Assembly: GCF_002865645.1 (NCBI RefSeq)
Contig: NW_020194628.1
Coordinates: 1,426,001-1,490,000 of the forward strand
DNA: 64,000 nucleotides
Direction of reading: 5' to 3'
From: Hyaloscypha bicolor E
Taxonomy: Eukaryota > Ascomycota > Leotiomycetes > Helotiales > Hyaloscyphaceae
In this document: positions 60,501 to 64,000 of the stretch, in pieces
How the letters are laid out: every line of letters starts with the position of its first letter
How positions within the stretch are numbered: position 1 is the first letter of the stretch
Notes under the pieces: model-generated
Database searches by the model: none
What the model was told of the DNA's origin: nothing
What the model saw: the letters and a program-made list of their open reading frames with translations, nothing else
Program-made: the position numbers and the translations under genes

Positions 60501-61086
60501 CATTCCTACGGAGATATGAGGGGAGGGGGTTGGCGGGGAGGGGTGGGTGAACCCCTGGGGAGATTTTCACATGCCAAAGCAACCCCCCTGTCGAGAATCC
60601 GAGACATCGCCTTCCCCAACATTTTGGCGATCCGCGCATCCAGCGCAACAGCACTCCAGATTTGATAATTATTCAGCAGAGGGCTGACTCTTCTTCCAGA
60701 GTGGAGCTTCCTCTGTCATTGAAGCCAATGTGAGGTGCTCGCCAAGAAGGTGGAGCAGAAAGGGATGCAGAGCATCGACTCCGCGCTCCGCCATCGAAAG
60801 GTATTTGCGGGGAAGTCGTCTCACAGGGACACATTGTGGAGGTTGGCGGGGCTTGGGATGACAGTTGTGGATGCGGACGATGTGGAGGGAGGAGGGGAGG
60901 GGAGAGGCAGAGTGAACGAGAAAGTGCGGTTGCAGAACGTTAAGGGAGGACTGAAGGGGAGTGGGTGGTGGAATGGAAGGATGATTGCGCCATGCGAGAC
61001 AGCCGTCTGGACGGACCGTACGTACGCGTAAAGGGGGGTTGGTTGGCTTGATGGAAGGGATCGTTTAGGGGGTTCGAGGGAAAGAC

Positions 61087-61103
61087 GGGGGGGGGGGGGG
61101 GGG
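61087..61103. repeat. G homopolymer of 17
   Basis: A run of 17 G in non-coding sequence, with a tract of other G-rich sequence just upstream. Length in the assembly may be unreliable. Confidence 0.7.
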
Positions 61104-62858
61104 CTTACCCCGCGAGGAAGCGTCCGATTGATTGCGTTTGTAGGTTGAGAAGTGGTTCCACCCCTATTCTCATCGCCAGCGTAAGGTTAGGAACACAGCC
61201 TACAGGAGGAGGAGGGAGGTATGCTGCAAACTACATCCCCTATACATCCTTTCGTCAATTAAGAAAGGTTGTACAGCCTCCTCTCTGCACCCCGCGATTT
61301 CGCATCTTGGTACCGCGGTTAATGTACATTCGGCTCGGTTGCAAAAAGGGGAGCTTCGCTTCCGCACCCCTATCGTCATCCAAAGAATGCAAGAACCTGT
61401 TTTTGGAAATAGAAGAGATGACGGGGGAGCACGACATCCTGTACAGGGGCGCGCATGCGTGAGATCAGATGAGGTGATGTGTCATGTGGCCATCCTTGTG
61501 CGATGTTACTCTTGCATATACGCAAGTAAACATGTAAAGGTGGAGATGGGGTGTTTCAGCAGTGCTGTCAAGCTGTCGTGGAATGAACGGAGAAATGGGG
61601 GATTTCGAGGTTGTGCTACGGGGTGAGGTGGCTGTGGAACGGAGCTCCAGGTGGTGGAAGTGCTTTTGTATTACATTGGCTTCGGATTTTCGCGGGTCAA
61701 CAAACTTCAGTTTCGTTCACGTGTTTACAACTTCACATATCACATTCACAAGTTATTGGGTTCCCATCCCTTGCTTGAGAGAGGAGAAGTAGGCTTCGAA
61801 GGTTACCTCGATTTCAAGTATTACTATTAGATTGCAACTAATGAGACTCTTAGGTCTAGATCAAGGAGTATCGAACCCCTTCCATCCAAACAACTGACGA
61901 AAAGCATGCCAATCCCTCAGGAAATGGTTGCCGATTCATGTCAATGAAAGAAAGACTAGCAGGCGCGCACTTGGGTCTGCAACAACAACAGGAAGAAGTC
62001 TCAATCCTCCAACTCAATCCCTCAATCCAATTCTTGCCATTGACGAACAACCTTAGCCACGACCAGAGCTTGATGCTCCAAGATCTCTGCTTTCAAGAGG
62101 TCAAGATCAGATCGAGCATTTGAGAGTGGGAGGGCCGAAATCAATTTTCATTGGCCAAAGAAATGGATCATACTCCATGACAGCATGTGAAAGGGAAGCT
62201 GCAGTACTTCCTGTTTTCGAGCCACCTCCTGGCTTCGAATGCTCATTGCTCAATATTGAAGTGACGTTACTATTCGTCACTATACCAATTTCTCAATTCC
62301 TACCCGTCACTCAAGCTAGAGTTTATTAGTTCCACGCTACTATGTATATATATGTCCTCAAGTCCTTGACTTGAAGGGCCAGCTGCTATTGTCAATAAAT
62401 CTCCAATCCAACACTCAATATCGGAGAGAGTTTTCTTATCGGAACAGTGCTTCTCGCGTCTTCTGGTTCTAGAACGATGACAAGGCTTGTTTCTACTGTA
62501 TGATAACGCTCCTCAGTTGGGAGTTGGGATTGGCATCTTCTGTTTGGTGAATTTGCCATTTGCATTTGCTCATACTAGAGGCCTCCCTGTAGCCTAACCG
62601 CCCGGGCACTTGAGTGATGGCCATTATTCGATTAATAGTTGACACATGAGCGGTCTCACCCTCCGTCCTCGCTTGAGATTGATATGTTGTCGTTGTAAGC
62701 AAAAATTTCGCTACTGCGCGTTGCCATTGATATCCTTCTCAACAGTTCGTCCTAGCCTTCCTATCAGTTGAAATCTCTTTACCAGTATTCAAAGGAGAAG
62801 ATATCGAAGGTTTTTTTTAAGACGTATTTCGGTTGAGACATACTGAGAAATCCATCTC

Positions 62859-64000
62859 TTACTCTCGAAGCCCTTGCTGGAGCCCATTCTCATTTGACCA
62901 CGTCAGATACTCCTCCTCAGTATCCACATCTCCTGGAATCGCAGGTCCCTGGCGATATTTCACTAACACCTTCCGCTCTCCACACACAGTCCCTTTTCCA
63001 AATAGAGTTATCCGCTTCTCAATAGGTACCGACTGAGGGCCATCAATATTCCCCAGTCCCTCTGCTTCCTTCTCCATAACCCATTTCCCAATCGCAGCCG
63101 CAACGTTTGAATCCCATATTCCTTCCCTTCTCTTCAAGCTCCATAGAAGATCGAGTTCTTTTCTCCAGAGGTGAGGATCACGGCAGCGAGTAGCGTTCAT
63201 GTACAGAGGTGGGATCACATTCGCATCAAACACATAGGATGGCTTCTGACCCGATTATTCCGTTGGAGTTGGGGGACAAAAATACTTTCTGCAAGCTTGA
63301 GCATCTGTCCAAATTCAGCAGTGAAGTTATCGAACTTCATCTCGTCGTTGGCTCCAGAAGCTCCGAGCATTATCGCTACGAACAAATAATGCACTTTGAG
63401 GAGTATGCTAGCCCGTAGTTCTCGCATACTGGTGTTTGAGCTGGACAACTTCAGAAGATTGTTGAGTTTCTCAAGCCACACATCTAACTGTTCTCGATTT
63501 TGCTCTCGTGCTGTCAGGAACATCATGAAGAGACCCTCTGGACATTTGTATGGGCTGCCTTCCCGCGCGGGGTCGTAGCAGCCGTGAGCCACTTGTTGGA
63601 GATTGGACATGTAGTAGCCAGTCCTAGAAAGCTATCCCTTGCTTCATACACGGTAGAGAATGACTCTGGTATTTCTTGGGCTTCCGAGACGTCAAGATTC
63701 TTCAACACCAAATCGCAGTGAAGTGATCTGCTCACAATATGAGTTGACGCTTGGATATCGAGTCGAGCAAAGAAGGAATCAAGCTTCTCTCGACGAAGGT
63801 CCGGCTCGACCTCATTACCGTCATCTCCTTGTAGAAATTTGGCTCTTCATCTCGTAGCCACGATTGCAAGACTTTCAACCCGCTGTCTAGATGTGTCAAT
63901 GCCGACTTGTGGTTTCCTTGAAATGTCTCGAGGCATATGAATAGTAGACAGGCAATTAGCACTATCTCTCTTGAACAGGGTGCTCCAGTAGGGAAGTGTG
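62859..64000 (-). pseudogene. 3' part of a C6-type (Zn2Cys6) transcription factor, frame broken, cut by window edge
   Basis: Minus-strand frames together spell the C-terminal half of a fungal Zn(II)2Cys6 regulator with its fungal-specific transcription-factor region. They read CLLFICLETFQGNHKSALTH, then FFARLDIQASTHI and EIPESFSTVYEARDSF, then YYMSNLQQ and VWLEKLNNLLKL, then VIPPLYMNATRCRDPHLWRK and REGIWDSNVAAAIGKWVMEKEAEGL, ending at the stop at 62859. The consecutive blocks are in three different frames. The shifts lie near 63823, 63622 and 63245, each needing the loss of one base (or gain of two), and no intron-sized gap lies between blocks. The N-terminal DNA-binding domain would be beyond 64000. 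The copy is probably decayed unless the assembly has indels. Confidence 0.7.

Larger units (their letters stand above)
52046..62858. other. Gene-poor stretch of about 10.8 kb
   Basis: No coding sequence with a recognisable domain or believable exon chain. The open frames are short and overlap in several frames and on both strands. The left 600 bp is the likely long 5' leader and promoter of the PP1-subunit gene. Small structures inside are listed separately: a palindrome near 56308, a hairpin at 57445-57533 and a G homopolymer at 61087. A 176-codon plus frame at 58197-58727 is the longest uninterrupted one and has no family likeness. Long regulatory or non-coding RNA genes cannot be excluded. 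Confidence 0.5.

Overview
The window is nuclear DNA of a filamentous ascomycete (Pezizomycotina; the mix of families fits a leotiomycete-like fungus, but that placement is inference). Genes have short GT-AG introns of about 44-120 bp, often with CTAAC/CTGAC-like branch sites. The families seen are fungal or eukaryotic: a velvet factor, fungal C2H2 and C6 regulators, Doa10/SSM4, a Gac1-type PP1 subunit, and a methionine-permease-like transporter. Long gene-poor stretches separate the genes, and several contain decayed transposon or gene relics. No bacterial operons, rRNA, convincing tRNA or CRISPR arrays were found.

Layout. 0-2.4 kb: gene-free, with an AT-rich block, a 48-bp inverted repeat and short tandem repeats. 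2.4-3.5 kb: a two-finger C2H2 regulator (-). 6-10.1 kb: a decayed region with a gag-like retroelement relic, an NLR/NACHT relic and two families of direct repeats, around a multi-exon CorA-like gene (-). 10.3-12.4 kb: a MUP1-like amino-acid permease (+) with a GC-AG intron and two reading-frame breaks. 13.1-13.6 kb: a small membrane protein (-), followed by a MITE-like element. 15.2-18.9 kb: a 1207-residue repeat protein with an N-terminal hydrophobic segment and a C-terminal KDEL (-). It shares a divergent promoter with the Doa10/SSM4 ubiquitin ligase (20.0-25.5 kb, +). 26.8-29.0 kb: arginyl-tRNA synthetase (-), with a likely mitochondrial/cytosolic double start and a 7-nt last coding exon. 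29.5-30.0 kb: a minimal velvet-domain protein (-).

30-44 kb is mostly gene-poor. It holds a single-pass membrane protein with a long Gln/Ala/Ser repeat ectodomain (37.6-39.7 kb), a hypothetical gene at 41 kb and a few very small possible membrane proteins. 44.2-46.6 kb: a class II aldolase-like gene next to a D-erythronate-dehydrogenase-like (DenD) gene, both -, possibly a small sugar-acid module with a relic dehydrogenase fragment beside it. 47.3-47.9 kb: a mitochondrial BolA-like protein. 49.7-52.0 kb: a PP1 glycogen-targeting subunit. 52-62.9 kb: about 10.8 kb without a recognisable gene. The right edge cuts through the 3' part of a C6-type transcription factor whose coding frame is broken three times.

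The likely housekeeping functions are ER protein quality control (Doa10, and possibly the KDEL protein sharing its promoter region), translation (ArgRS), glycogen/PP1 control and mitochondrial Fe-S maturation (BolA). The less described items are the KDEL repeat protein, the QQAS-repeat membrane protein and the aldolase/DenD pair. Exon boundaries were read by eye from splice consensus and reading-frame continuity. No database search was possible.
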